17,828 nucleotides of DNA, taken from assembly GCA_902836725.1 (NCBI GenBank), contig CADFRV010000014.1:1-17828 (forward strand), read 5' to 3'. Under the pieces are notes generated by a model that saw nothing but the letters and a program-made list of their open reading frames with translations, made no database searches and was not told where the DNA came from. The position numbers and the translations under genes are program-made. The stretch is from Muribaculaceae bacterium (lineage in GTDB: Bacteria; Bacteroidota; Bacteroidia; Bacteroidales; Muribaculaceae). Positions 7,168-16,378 of the stretch are shown here, in pieces. Every line of letters begins with the position of its first letter. Positions within the stretch are counted from its first letter, which is position 1.

Positions 7168-9936
7168 ATGACAAAAGATCAGAACAATACCATAGACGAT
7201 ACCGGAACAGAAAAACAGGAAGAGGCGACAGTCACAGAGAACAATATTACAGAGATTTCCGATCACGCTGAGGAGATCACCCCTGAAATGGATGAGGTGG
7301 CCTCGGAAGTGGAAGAGGAGGTGGAAGTGCTTCCCCCAACCATAGGCACCGAGGCGGCGAAACTGAGGCTTGGCGGCATGTACCGCAACTGGTTTCTCGA
7401 CTATGCCTCATATGTGATTCTCGAACGTGCGGTGCCTCATATCGACGATGGACTGAAACCGGTGCAGCGCCGTATCCTTCACACGATGAAAAGCCTTGAC
7501 GACGGACGTTTCAACAAGGTGGCCAATATCGTGGGAAGCACTATGCAGTATCACCCCCATGGCGACGCCTCGATAAAGGACGCCCTTGTGCAACTCGGAC
7601 AGAAGGAGCTGCTTGTGGACACCCAGGGAAACTGGGGCAACGTGCTTACCGGCGACGATGCAGCCGCCGGACGTTACATAGAGGCGCGTCTGTCGGCGTT
7701 CGCGCTCGAGACACTGTACAATGCCAAGATCACCGAATGGGTTCCCTCCTACGACGGGCGCAACGACGAGCCTGTGTCGCTTCCGGTGAAGTTCCCTCTG
7801 CTGCTGTTCCAGGGTGTGGAAGGTATTGCCGTCGGCCTCTCATCCAAGATCCTGCCGCACAATTTCAACGAGCTTCTCGATGCCGCCGTCGCATATCTGA
7901 AAGGGGAGGAATTCACGCTTTATCCCGATTTCTCCACCGGAGGTTTCATAGATGTGAGCCGCTATAACGACGGCGAGCGCGGCGGAGTTGTGAAAGTCAG
8001 GGCCAAGATAGAGAAGATAGACAACAAGACCCTCGCCATAACCGAGATACCGTATGGCAAGACCACGAGTGTGGTCATAGCCTCCATACTCAAGGCTTTC
8101 GAGAAGGGGAAGATAAAGATACGCAAGGTTGATGACAACACCGCCGAGCAGGCCAACATAGTGGTGCATCTGCTCCCGGGCACATCGAGCGACAAGGCGA
8201 TCGACGCGCTGTATGCTTTCACCGACTGCGAGGTGGCTATCTCGCCCAACTGCTGTGTGATCCGCGACAACAAGCCCCATTTTCTCACCGTTAGCGAGCT
8301 TCTGCGCCACAGCGCCGACCGCACCCGCGAGCTTCTGCGCCGCGAGCTGCAGATAAAGCTTGATGAGGTGAAGGAACAGCTGAATTTCGCCTCCCTTGAG
8401 CGTATCTTCATCGAGGAGCGTATCTACAAGGACCGCGAATTCGAACAGGGGGAGAACCTGGAGGCTGTGCTGGCACATCTGCACAAACGGTTCGAGCCAT
8501 TCCTGGATCAACTGGTGCGGGAAGTGACGGACGACGATCTCAAACGGCTTCTGGAGATACGCATGAAGCGCATACTGAAATTCAACTCCGACGAGGCTGA
8601 CCGCCAGATAGCGCTCTACAACGAGCGTATCGCCGATTTCGAGCGCAAACTCGCCTCCATGACCGAGGTGACCATCGACTGGTTCACACATCTCAAGGAG
8701 ACATATGGCGCGCGTTATCCGCGCCGCACTGTCATACGCGGTTTCGACAGCATTGAGGCGTCGCGTGTGGCCGAGGCCAACGAGAAACTGTATTTCAACC
8801 GTGAGGAGGGCTTTATCGGCACCGCGCTCAAGAAAGATGAGCCGCTGTTCAACTGCTCGATGCTCAACGATGTGATAATATTCTACAACGATGGCACATA
8901 CAAGGTGGTGCGCGTGGCCGAGAAACTGTTTGTTGACAAGAATATACGCCATATAGGACTGTTCTCCAAAAACGACACACGCACCATATACAACGTGATA
9001 TACCAGGACGGCCGCGGCGGCACATATTACATGAAACGCTTCGCCGTGACCGGAATAACCCGCGACAAGGTCTATAATCTCACGCAAGGGAAACCGGGAT
9101 CGCGCATATGCTGGTTCTCTGCCAATCCGAACGGCGAGGCCGAGGTGGTGAAGGTGACCCTCAAGCCGAAACCCCGCCTCAAGACGCTGCAGCTGGATGT
9201 GGATTTCGGCGAGCTCGGAATCAAGGGGAAGCAGAGCCAGGGAAATATAGTGACCCGCAACGAAGTGCACCGTTTCTCGCTCAAGGAGAAGGGCACCTCC
9301 ACACTCGGAGGACGCAAGGTGTGGTTCGATCCCGACGTGCTGCGTCTGAACTATGATGGTCGCGGCAACTATCTCGGCGAGTTTCTCGGGGAAGACAAAG
9401 TGCTCGTGATCACAAAGAGCGGGGAGTATTACCTCACCTCTTTCGACGCGGCCAACCACTATGAGGACAATCTGCTGAGGATAGAGAAGTTCCGTCCCGG
9501 ACATGTGTGGACCGCCATTCTCAATGACGCCGACCAGGGCTACCCGTATATCAAGCGGTTCCCGTTCGAGCCGTCGGCAAAGCATCAGCGCTTCATCGGG
9601 GAGAACGAAGCTTCCGGCATGATCCTGCTTACCGACACACCGGGAGCACGTTTCCGTGTCACATTCGGGGGGAACGACAGTTTCCGCGAACCGATGGAGA
9701 TAGACGCCGCCGAATTCATAGGTGTGAAATCTTTCAAGGCCAAAGGCAAGCGACTGACAACATGGACGCTTGCTTCCGTGGAGGAGATCGAGCCTAACGA
9801 GGCAGCCGCGGAACGCGAGAACATGGAGGAGGCCGAGGGGCAGACCGAAAACGTGGAGGAGGAACCGGTGGAGAGAGAGGAACTTTCTGACGAGGAGGTG
9901 CGCGACCAGATAACAGGGCAGGAACGCTTATTCTGA
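7168..9936 (+). CDS. parC: DNA topoisomerase IV subunit A
   Basis: The protein has 922 residues. Type IIA topoisomerase subunit A cuts and rejoins DNA; with ParE it decatenates chromosomes. Seen: an acidic N-terminal extension (1-60), the winged-helix core starting MYRNWFLDYASYVILERAVPHIDDGLKPVQRRIL, the QRDR-type motif YHPHGDASIKD (128-138), the catalytic Tyr170 in GRYIEARLS, and DGRNDEPVSLPVKFPLLLFQGVEGIAVG. The C-terminal half forms a beta-pinwheel-like region without a clear GyrA box (QRRGGKG), which favours ParC over GyrA. An acidic tail (about 870-915) ends in QERLF. The position equivalent to E. coli GyrA Ser83 is Ala134. No parE is adjacent in the window. The gene has its own promoter and is followed after 6 nt by the next gene. 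Confidence 0.92.
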   Translation: MTKDQNNTIDDTGTEKQEEATVTENNITEISDHAEEITPEMDEVASEVEEEVEVLPPTIGTEAAKLRLGGMYRNWFLDYASYVILERAVPHIDDGLKPVQRRILHTMKSLDDGRFNKVANIVGSTMQYHPHGDASIKDALVQLGQKELLVDTQGNWGNVLTGDDAAAGRYIEARLSAFALETLYNAKITEWVPSYDGRNDEPVSLPVKFPLLLFQGVEGIAVGLSSKILPHNFNELLDAAVAYLKGEEFTLYPDFSTGGFIDVSRYNDGERGGVVKVRAKIEKIDNKTLAITEIPYGKTTSVVIASILKAFEKGKIKIRKVDDNTAEQANIVVHLLPGTSSDKAIDALYAFTDCEVAISPNCCVIRDNKPHFLTVSELLRHSADRTRELLRRELQIKLDEVKEQLNFASLERIFIEERIYKDREFEQGENLEAVLAHLHKRFEPFLDQLVREVTDDDLKRLLEIRMKRILKFNSDEADRQIALYNERIADFERKLASMTEVTIDWFTHLKETYGARYPRRTVIRGFDSIEASRVAEANEKLYFNREEGFIGTALKKDEPLFNCSMLNDVIIFYNDGTYKVVRVAEKLFVDKNIRHIGLFSKNDTRTIYNVIYQDGRGGTYYMKRFAVTGITRDKVYNLTQGKPGSRICWFSANPNGEAEVVKVTLKPKPRLKTLQLDVDFGELGIKGKQSQGNIVTRNEVHRFSLKEKGTSTLGGRKVWFDPDVLRLNYDGRGNYLGEFLGEDKVLVITKSGEYYLTSFDAANHYEDNLLRIEKFRPGHVWTAILNDADQGYPYIKRFPFEPSAKHQRFIGENEASGMILLTDTPGARFRVTFGGNDSFREPMEIDAAEFIGVKSFKAKGKRLTTWTLASVEEIEPNEAAAERENMEEAEGQTENVEEEPVEREELSDEEVRDQITGQERLF

Positions 9937-9942
9937 ACATGC

Positions 9943-10803
9943 ATGTCGTATAAACTTATAATAACATCGCTGTTGGCGCTCTGCGCCGCCACATTCCGCT
10001 GCGGCGGCCAGACCGCGGCCGGAGAGGAGATAATACGGCCGGTCAACTCGTCGTGGATGCTTGATGCCGGATCCGCTCATGTGGCCGACACGTATCTTAG
10101 CCCGTTGAAATATACCGGGTGGAACGTGTCATTCGAATATGAGCGCCTCCAGGCCATGAAGTTCAGCCCGGAAGCATGGCGGCAGCAGCTGCATGTGGGT
10201 GTGGAGTTCAGCGATACCGAGAACCAGGCGGGCAACAGCAGCATGCTTTATGCCAATCTTTATGCCCGGTGGGGCATGCTGCATGTGTGGAGGTTGCCGT
10301 ACCGCTTTACTGTGGCAGCCGGCGGTTCGGCCGGCGCTGACATCGGGGGCGTATACAACAGCCGCAACGGCAATAATCCCGCGGCGGCGAAGGCCGACAT
10401 TACAGCAAACCTTACCGGATGGGCTACCTGGTATTTCACTCTGGGGCGCATGCCGGTGATGCTGCGCTGGCAGACTACACTGCCGCTTGTGGGCATGTTT
10501 TTTTCGCCGGAATATGACGAGCTGTACTACGAAATGTATCTCGGAAACCGTCACGGACTCCTGCACTGCGCGTGGCCGGGCGATTTCTTCAGATGGGACA
10601 ATCTGGTGACCGCCGACCTTGATTTCTCCACCACCCGGCTGAGGGTAGGGTTCCGTTCGCGCATTTACTCGACTGAGGTAAACCATATAACCACACGCAT
10701 CTTCTCATATTCGTTTGTGCTCGGTGTCACGGGCGACTGGTTCTCCGTGTCACGGCGCAGAGGTGTCCCCGAAGATACGGCCAAATTCATTTACGCCTAC
10801 TGA
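9943..10803 (+). CDS. DUF3316-like outer membrane protein
   Basis: The protein has 286 residues. A signal peptide (about 1-26) is followed by amphipathic beta-strand patterns to the end (terminal FIYAY), suggesting a small barrel or outer-membrane-associated beta protein. The segment DTYLSPLKYTGWNVSFEYERL (49-69) resembles the start of the Bacteroidetes DUF3316 family as I remember it; a profile search would settle this. The function of that family is unknown. The start is 6 nt after the parC stop, and its TGA overlaps the ATG of the S41 peptidase by one base (TGATG), so the two are likely translationally coupled and may act together in the envelope. Confidence 0.75.
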   Translation: MSYKLIITSLLALCAATFRCGGQTAAGEEIIRPVNSSWMLDAGSAHVADTYLSPLKYTGWNVSFEYERLQAMKFSPEAWRQQLHVGVEFSDTENQAGNSSMLYANLYARWGMLHVWRLPYRFTVAAGGSAGADIGGVYNSRNGNNPAAAKADITANLTGWATWYFTLGRMPVMLRWQTTLPLVGMFFSPEYDELYYEMYLGNRHGLLHCAWPGDFFRWDNLVTADLDFSTTRLRVGFRSRIYSTEVNHITTRIFSYSFVLGVTGDWFSVSRRRGVPEDTAKFIYAY

Positions 10804-11840
10804 TGAACCTTCCGATAAGAAATATTATATGCGGCATGCTCCTGATGGCAGGCATACTTCCCGCTCTGGTGTCATGCCATGACATAGAGGAGTTCGCAGA
10901 CAGTCCGCGAGGCAATTTCGAACAATTGTGGACCATACTCGACGAGCATTACTGCTTTTTCGAGCAGAAAGATATCGACTGGGACGAGGTGCATGCCCGG
11001 TACGCCCCGCAGATCTCCGACCGCATGACGGAAGAGGAACTTTTCGGGGTGTGCGAGCGGATGCTCGATGAGTTGCGCGACGGCCATACGAACCTGAGCG
11101 CGCCGTTCGATGTGTCGTATTACCGTGAGTGGTGGAGCCTCTATCCGCAGAACTACGACAAGCGTCTGGTGGAACAGTATTACCTGAACTTCAATTTCCG
11201 CACTGTCGGCGGCATCACCTATGCCATGTTGCCGGAGAATGTGGGATACATGCATTATTCAAGTTTCAGCTATGGAATAGGGGAGGGGAACCTTGACATG
11301 GTGCTCGGGTATCTCGCCACAGCCTCGGGACTTATCATCGACGTGCGCGACAACGGGGGAGGATCCATCACGAATGTGGAGACACTCGTGCGCCGGTTTA
11401 TCACGGAGCGCACACTGGCCGGAAGTATCTGCCACAAGGAGGGTCCCGGACACGGTGACTTCTCGAAACCATATGATTTCTATTTCGATCCGGCCCCGGC
11501 GGGACGCATATGCTGGGGGAAACCTGTGGTGGTGCTGTGCAACCGCTCCACCTTCTCGGCCGCGAATAATTTCGTGTCGGTGATGAAATATGTGCCGGGG
11601 GTGACCATTGTGGGCGCCACTACCGGAGGTGGGTCGGGTATGCCGTTTTCGTCGGAACTTCCCAACGGGTGGGGAGTGCGTTTTTCAGCCTCGCCTGTGC
11701 GTGATCCCGAGGGGCATCTTACGGAGTTCGGTGTGGAGCCGTCCGAGGGGTGTGCGGTGGATCTTGATCCGGTAAAGGCTCTCGAGGGGCATGATACGAT
11801 GCTTGATTTCGCTATAGCAAAAGTTCTTGAAAACTGTTGA
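10803..11840 (+). CDS. S41-family (C-terminal processing/tricorn-core type) peptidase lipoprotein
   Basis: The protein has 345 residues. The signal peptide ends in LVSC (Cys25, predicted lipidation) followed by HDIEE, an acidic stretch that may direct surface export. An N-terminal helical region (35-95, with LRDGHTNL at 91-98) precedes the S41 domain: GYMHYSSF (149-155), IIDVRDNGGGS (178-188), then NRSTFSAANNF (247-257), with Ser252 as the likely nucleophile, and VGATTGGGSGMP (270-281). No clear PDZ domain is seen, as in many Bacteroidetes S41 proteins. The target is unknown. It overlaps the DUF3316-like gene by 1 nt and lies 4 nt before the binding-protein gene. Confidence 0.88.
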   Translation: MNLPIRNIICGMLLMAGILPALVSCHDIEEFADSPRGNFEQLWTILDEHYCFFEQKDIDWDEVHARYAPQISDRMTEEELFGVCERMLDELRDGHTNLSAPFDVSYYREWWSLYPQNYDKRLVEQYYLNFNFRTVGGITYAMLPENVGYMHYSSFSYGIGEGNLDMVLGYLATASGLIIDVRDNGGGSITNVETLVRRFITERTLAGSICHKEGPGHGDFSKPYDFYFDPAPAGRICWGKPVVVLCNRSTFSAANNFVSVMKYVPGVTIVGATTGGGSGMPFSSELPNGWGVRFSASPVRDPEGHLTEFGVEPSEGCAVDLDPVKALEGHDTMLDFAIAKVLENC

Positions 11841-11844
11841 AATT

Positions 11845-13017
11845 ATGAAAATCCACGGATATAGGGCATCTTTTACTCCGGCAGGAAGCCTGTTTATTGT
11901 CATGCTGTCGCTTCTGGCGGCATGCGTAAGCGGATGTTCGCCGAAGAAAGAGGGGAAAGCAGAGGGAGCAGACACCGATTCGGTGGCTTCCATCACACAT
12001 TACGCACGTCTGTTGCGCATGTACGATGACGGGATACCCGGATGTGTGCGTGTGGATGTGGTGAATCCGTGGGATACAACCGCGATGCTCGCGCAGTATC
12101 TGCTTGTCTCAGACGCCGGCGCGCCTTCCGACAGTGTGGCTCCCGGTTACCGGCGGCTTCATGTGCCCCTGAGCCGCAGTCTGGTATATTCGGGAGTGCA
12201 TGCGGGATTGCTCGCCGAGCTTGGGGCTGCCGATGCGGTGGCCGGTGTCGCCGATGGCGGATATTTCACGACGGAACCGTATGTGTCGCGTATAAAGAGC
12301 GGTGAGATAATGGATGTAGGCTCGTCGCAGTCCCCATCCCAGGAGCTTGTAGTGGCTCTTAAACCTGATGCGGTGCTTGCCTCTCCGTTTGAGAATGCAG
12401 GCTACGGGATCATAGACCGGCTCGGCATACCGGTGATAGAGTGTGCCGACTATATGGAGGACACGCCGCTCGGACGCGCCGAGTGGATGCGTTTCTTCGG
12501 GCGCCTTTACGGGAGAGGAGCTGAGGCCGATTCCATATTCAGCCGGGTAAGGGACAATTACGACCGGATAGCGGCCGGTGTATCCGGAAAAGAAAACAAG
12601 CCCCTTGTGCTTACCGAGATGCTTACCGACGGGTATTGGTTCGTGCCCGGTGGCAAGAGTTATATGGCAAGGATGATACAGGATGCCGGCGGACGTTATC
12701 CGTGGTCTACAGACCGTAGCCGCGGTTCGCTGCAGCTCGATTATTCGTCGGTATATGCGCGCGCCGCTGATGCCGATGTGTGGCTGATACGCAGTTTCGG
12801 TCATAACCTCACTCTGGATGACATACAGTCGGTGTATCTGCTCAACGGGCAGTTCAAGGCCTTCAAACAGAACAACGTCTGGGTGGCGAATACGGCGGAA
12901 GTCCCCCTTTTCGAGGAGTTCCCGTTCCATCCCGATCTGCTCCTGCAGGAATATGCCTCCATCTTCCATCCCGCCACTCCGCCCCATCCCCTCCGCTATT
13001 TCCGCAAAGCCCGCTGA
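11845..13017 (+). CDS. ABC transporter substrate-binding lipoprotein (iron complex/cobalamin class)
   Basis: The protein has 390 residues from the ATG at 11845. An upstream TTG at 11827 would overlap the S41 gene and lengthen the signal peptide needlessly. The lipobox is VSGC (Cys31), followed by SPKKEG, which lacks the acidic surface signal, so a periplasmic anchor is likely. Two lobes of a TroA/BtuF/FhuD-like fold are suggested by LLAELGAADAVAGVADG (122-138), VVALKPDAVLASPFE (169-183), the long linker-helix region IFSRVRDNYDRIAAG (231-245), and the second lobe with PLVLTEMLTDGYWFVPGGKSYMARMIQDAGG (253-283). The ligand cannot be read from sequence; iron-siderophore, heme or B12 are all possible. 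A glycosidase gene separates it from its permease and ATPase. Confidence 0.88.
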   Translation: MKIHGYRASFTPAGSLFIVMLSLLAACVSGCSPKKEGKAEGADTDSVASITHYARLLRMYDDGIPGCVRVDVVNPWDTTAMLAQYLLVSDAGAPSDSVAPGYRRLHVPLSRSLVYSGVHAGLLAELGAADAVAGVADGGYFTTEPYVSRIKSGEIMDVGSSQSPSQELVVALKPDAVLASPFENAGYGIIDRLGIPVIECADYMEDTPLGRAEWMRFFGRLYGRGAEADSIFSRVRDNYDRIAAGVSGKENKPLVLTEMLTDGYWFVPGGKSYMARMIQDAGGRYPWSTDRSRGSLQLDYSSVYARAADADVWLIRSFGHNLTLDDIQSVYLLNGQFKAFKQNNVWVANTAEVPLFEEFPFHPDLLLQEYASIFHPATPPHPLRYFRKAR

Positions 13018-13048
13018 AGCAAGTCGATAGAATTGAACAATTACTTAT

Positions 13049-15337
13049 ATGAAACTTAAATATCTGATACCTGTGCTGGGGATGCTCGCGGCAGCGTGCT
13101 CGCCGTCGTCCAGGCAGACAGACAACGAAATGAATGAGTTCGTCGATGATCTGCTCGGCAAAATGACTGTTGAAGAAAAACTCGGGCAGCTGAATCTGCT
13201 GGCCGGCGGTGAAATAAATACCGGAGCCGCCAAGAGCACTGATGTTGGGCGCCAGATTGCCGGAGGCAACTGCGGGGCGGTACTAAATGTAAAGGGGGTG
13301 CACACCCTTCGCGAGCTGCAGGATATTGCCGTAAATGAGACGCGTCTGGGCATTCCGCTCATGTTCGGACTGGATGTAATACACGGCTATCAGACCATAT
13401 TTCCGATCCCGCTGGCGCTTTCCTGCTCATGGGATATGGAGGCTATTGAGAAGAGTGCCCGTCTGGCGGCCAGAGAGGCCGCATCGGATGGCATAGACTG
13501 GACATACAGCCCGATGGTCGACATAAGCCGCGATCCACGGTGGGGACGTGTGGCCGAGGGTGCCGGAGAGGATCCGTTTCTGGGATCCTGCGTGGCACGG
13601 GCGATGGTGAGAGGGTATCAGGGCGAAAGTCTCGCCGATACCGCAAGCGTCATGGCCTGTGTGAAGCATTTTGCCCTCTATGGTGCGTCGGAAGCGGGAC
13701 GTGATTATAATACCGTGGATATGAGCCGGCAGCAGATGTATAACTATTATCTGCCCCCTTACCGTGCCGGGGCGGAGGCAGGAGCCGGGAGCTTCATGAC
13801 CTCCTTCAATGTCATTGATTTCGTGCCTGCCACAGCCAACAAGTGGCTTATCAACGATGTGCTGCGCGGAGAGTGGGGTTTTGACGGTTTTGTTGTCACT
13901 GACTATACTGCGATAAGGGAGATGGAAGCTCACGGCATGGGTGATCTCGCCCAATGCTCTGCACGCGCCCTCAAGGCCGGTACAGACATGGATATGGTGT
14001 CGGAAGGCTTTAGCGGAACTCTTGCAAAAGCGCTCGAAAACGGGCAGGTCAGCCAGTCGGAAATCGACAATGCAGTGCGCCGCGTCCTCGAGGCGAAATA
14101 CAAACTGGGACTGTTCGCCAACCCGTATCTGCGCCTGGATACGGCGCGTGCCGCCCGCACTATCCGTACTCCCGAAATGAAAGCCGAGGCCCGCCGTATC
14201 ACCGCCGAGACATTCGTGCTGCTGAAAAACAGCAACCGCACGCTTCCATTGAAAAAATCTGCCAAGATAGCTCTTGTAGGGCCTTATGCGGCAAGTAAAT
14301 CCAATCTTCAGGGCACCTGGTGCGTGGCTGCCGACTGGCACGGATATGCGACTCTCCTCGATGCTTTCCGCAATGTGTCCGGGGAGGCCAATGTGCGTTA
14401 TGCCCCGGGATGCCGGGTGACCGATATGCCCCGCATGGAATGGGCCTCGGAAACCGTGGAAATGGAAACAGGGACACGCAATGCCGACGAGAGCCGTCTG
14501 CTTGCGGAGGCTGTGGAGGCGGCGCGCTGGGCCGATGTCGTGGTTGCCGCCGTAGGTGAGACCGACGAATTCAGCGGGGAATCGAACTGTATGGTCAACA
14601 TATCCCTCCCCGATATACAGCAGCGTATGCTCAAGGCTTTGAAAGCTACGGGCAAACCGGTGGTAATGCTTAACTTTGCCGGCCGGCCGACCCTGCTCGG
14701 CTGGGAAAACGAAAATCTCGATGCCATTCTGAATGTATGGTTCGGCGGTTCGGAGATGGCCGACGCTATAACCGACGTTGTTTTCGGAGATGTGGCTCCT
14801 TCCGGCAAAACCACGTTCAGTTTCCCGCGTGCCGTCGGACAGATACCGGTTTACTATAACCATCTCAATACCGGCCGTCCCAACTACGACGAGGCGGGTT
14901 CATACCACAAGTACGTGAGCAATTATCTCGACTGCCTCAATACGCCTCTCTATCCGTTCGGTTACGGACTTAGCTACACGGAATTCAGCTATGACGATTT
15001 CAAGCTGTCGGCTCCGACGATGACCCCTGACGGATCGGTAGAGGCCTCGTGCACAGTGACAAACACAGGTGACTGCGACGGCACCGAGATTGTGCAGCTC
15101 TATATACGTGACCTTGTGGCAAGCAGTTCGCGCCCTGTCAAGGAGCTGAAAGATTTCCGCCGGATCACGCTGAAGAAAGGTGAGAGCCGGACTGTGACAT
15201 TCACCATCACTCCCGACAAACTGAAGTTCTACAACTATGACCTCGATTACGTTCTCGAGCCGGGAATGTTCCATGTGTCGGTGGGTCCCAACAGCCGCGA
15301 TACTCTCGAACCCATAGAACTGAATGTGACCGATTGA
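13049..15337 (+). CDS. bglX: GH3 beta-glucosidase-like lipoprotein
   Basis: The protein has 762 residues, a usual length for BglX-type GH3 enzymes. The lipobox is AAAC (Cys17) followed by SPSSRQ, so a periplasmic lipoprotein is likely. Domain 1 carries KMTVEEKLGQL, GIPLMFGLDVIHGYQTIFPIP (101-121), DPRWGRVAEGAGEDP (162-176), KHF (206-208) and the catalytic nucleophile Asp285 in GFVVTDYTA. Domain 2 (about 385-620) holds ESN with Glu511 as the likely acid/base, and ATGKPVVMLNFAGRP. A fibronectin III-like domain (about 665-755) ends the protein. GH3 enzymes remove terminal beta-glucosyl or related residues; the exact sugar is unknown. The gene starts 31 nt after the binding-protein gene, the largest gap in the operon, and ends 10 nt before the permease gene. 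Its place inside an importer operon is unusual. Confidence 0.92.
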   Translation: MKLKYLIPVLGMLAAACSPSSRQTDNEMNEFVDDLLGKMTVEEKLGQLNLLAGGEINTGAAKSTDVGRQIAGGNCGAVLNVKGVHTLRELQDIAVNETRLGIPLMFGLDVIHGYQTIFPIPLALSCSWDMEAIEKSARLAAREAASDGIDWTYSPMVDISRDPRWGRVAEGAGEDPFLGSCVARAMVRGYQGESLADTASVMACVKHFALYGASEAGRDYNTVDMSRQQMYNYYLPPYRAGAEAGAGSFMTSFNVIDFVPATANKWLINDVLRGEWGFDGFVVTDYTAIREMEAHGMGDLAQCSARALKAGTDMDMVSEGFSGTLAKALENGQVSQSEIDNAVRRVLEAKYKLGLFANPYLRLDTARAARTIRTPEMKAEARRITAETFVLLKNSNRTLPLKKSAKIALVGPYAASKSNLQGTWCVAADWHGYATLLDAFRNVSGEANVRYAPGCRVTDMPRMEWASETVEMETGTRNADESRLLAEAVEAARWADVVVAAVGETDEFSGESNCMVNISLPDIQQRMLKALKATGKPVVMLNFAGRPTLLGWENENLDAILNVWFGGSEMADAITDVVFGDVAPSGKTTFSFPRAVGQIPVYYNHLNTGRPNYDEAGSYHKYVSNYLDCLNTPLYPFGYGLSYTEFSYDDFKLSAPTMTPDGSVEASCTVTNTGDCDGTEIVQLYIRDLVASSSRPVKELKDFRRITLKKGESRTVTFTITPDKLKFYNYDLDYVLEPGMFHVSVGPNSRDTLEPIELNVTD

Positions 15338-15347
15338 TTTTCCTGAC

Positions 15348-16370
15348 GTGAGACATGAAGGAACCAGAACGGGAGGAAGGGTAGCCGCCACATTCGCGAT
15401 GTGCGGGCTGCTTGCGGTGGCGCTTTTCGCAGGGATGCTGTTTTTCGGCACCGCCCCTCTTGACGCCGCGCAGGTGTGGGGTGTGCTCACCGGCGACAGT
15501 GCCGATGAAGTGGCCCGACTGATCGTGATGTATGTGCGGCTTCCGATGGCCGTGACCGCCCTTGTGAGCGGTATGGCGCTTGCGGTGTCGGGTCTGTTGT
15601 TGCAGACCACGTTCGACAATCCTCTGGCAGGTCCGTCGATCTTGGGGATCTCTACCGGCGCATCGCTCGGTGTGGCTGTGGTGATGCTCGCTTTCGGCGG
15701 ATGGCTCGGGAGCGGTGTGGGGTATTACACCGGTATTCTTACAGGTGCGTTCGTTGGGGCCGGTGCGGTGATGGGTGTGCTGCTGCTGTTCTCCATGTTT
15801 GTAAGGGGCAATGTGATGCTGCTAATAATCGGCATACTGATAGGTTATCTGGCCTCAAGCGCCATATCGCTGCTTAATTTCTTTTCAACCCAACAGGGGG
15901 TACATTCCTATGTGATATGGGGAATGGGTAATTTCGGCGGTCTCACATGGGACCGACTGGGTGTGTATGCCTCTCTGGCTTGTGTGGCAGTGGGTGTGGC
16001 CGCGCTTTTTGTAAAACAGCTCAATGCCCTGCTGCTCGGGCACCGGTATGCCGAGAGCATGGGCATGAACGTGAAGCGCACTCGCAACTGGCTTATGGCT
16101 ATTGCCGGGGTGCTCGCTTCAGTGGTCACTGCATTCTGCGGGCCGATAGGCTTCCTTGGGCTTGTGATGCCCCATGTGGCGCGTATGGCCACGGGAACGG
16201 CCAACCATGCGGTGCTGCTGCCCGCGACAGTCGTCATGGGAGGGACGGGAGCACTGTTTTGCGCGTGGCTCAGTGTGGCCTGCGGGGGAGGGCAGATAAT
16301 ACCGGTGAATGCCATAACACCGGTTATCAGCATCCCTATTATAATATATGTGATATTCAAAGGTAAGTGA
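15348..16370 (+). CDS. FecCD/BtuC-type ABC importer permease
   Basis: The protein has 340 residues and about ten hydrophobic membrane helices. Family blocks are in order: VRLPMAVTALVSGMALAVSG (63-82), LLQTTFDNPLAGPSILGIS (84-102), IWGMGNFGGLTWDRL (190-204), and the ATPase-coupling motif GPIGFLGLVMPHVAR (265-279). It would form the channel of a type II importer for iron complexes, heme or cobalamin. The start is GTG at 15348, 10 nt after the GH3 stop. The nearby ATG at 15355 is out of frame and the next in-frame ATG (15399) would trim into the first helix. Its stop region lies next to the ATPase start, so the two are co-translated. Confidence 0.9.
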   Translation: MRHEGTRTGGRVAATFAMCGLLAVALFAGMLFFGTAPLDAAQVWGVLTGDSADEVARLIVMYVRLPMAVTALVSGMALAVSGLLLQTTFDNPLAGPSILGISTGASLGVAVVMLAFGGWLGSGVGYYTGILTGAFVGAGAVMGVLLLFSMFVRGNVMLLIIGILIGYLASSAISLLNFFSTQQGVHSYVIWGMGNFGGLTWDRLGVYASLACVAVGVAALFVKQLNALLLGHRYAESMGMNVKRTRNWLMAIAGVLASVVTAFCGPIGFLGLVMPHVARMATGTANHAVLLPATVVMGGTGALFCAWLSVACGGGQIIPVNAITPVISIPIIIYVIFKGK

Positions 16371-16378
16371 TTCTGGGA

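Noticed and set aside
7840..9585. Long open frame (about 581 codons) antisense to parC
   Set aside because: The parC frame has strong family motifs throughout. The antisense frame has no recognisable domain, and its openness follows from GC-rich third positions in parC.
7168..9936. Calling this gene gyrA
   Set aside because: The C-terminal half lacks a clear GyrA box, and the N-terminal sequence pattern matches Bacteroidetes ParC.
11827..11844. TTG start for the binding-protein gene
   Set aside because: The ATG at 11845 gives a normal lipoprotein signal and a 4-nt gap after the S41 stop.
11841..13048. Cobalamin riboswitch or B12 box upstream of the importer genes
   Set aside because: The gaps of 4 and 31 nt are too short for a riboswitch, so B12 transport is not supported by a regulatory element.
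13427..14863. Long open frame (about 478 codons) antisense to the GH3 gene
   Set aside because: It has no domain or signal features, and the plus-strand GH3 frame carries all catalytic motifs. It is a codon-bias shadow.
16367..16378. GTG start for the ABC ATPase
   Set aside because: It is possible by overlap with the permease stop, but the ATG at 16379 is conventional and loses only four residues.
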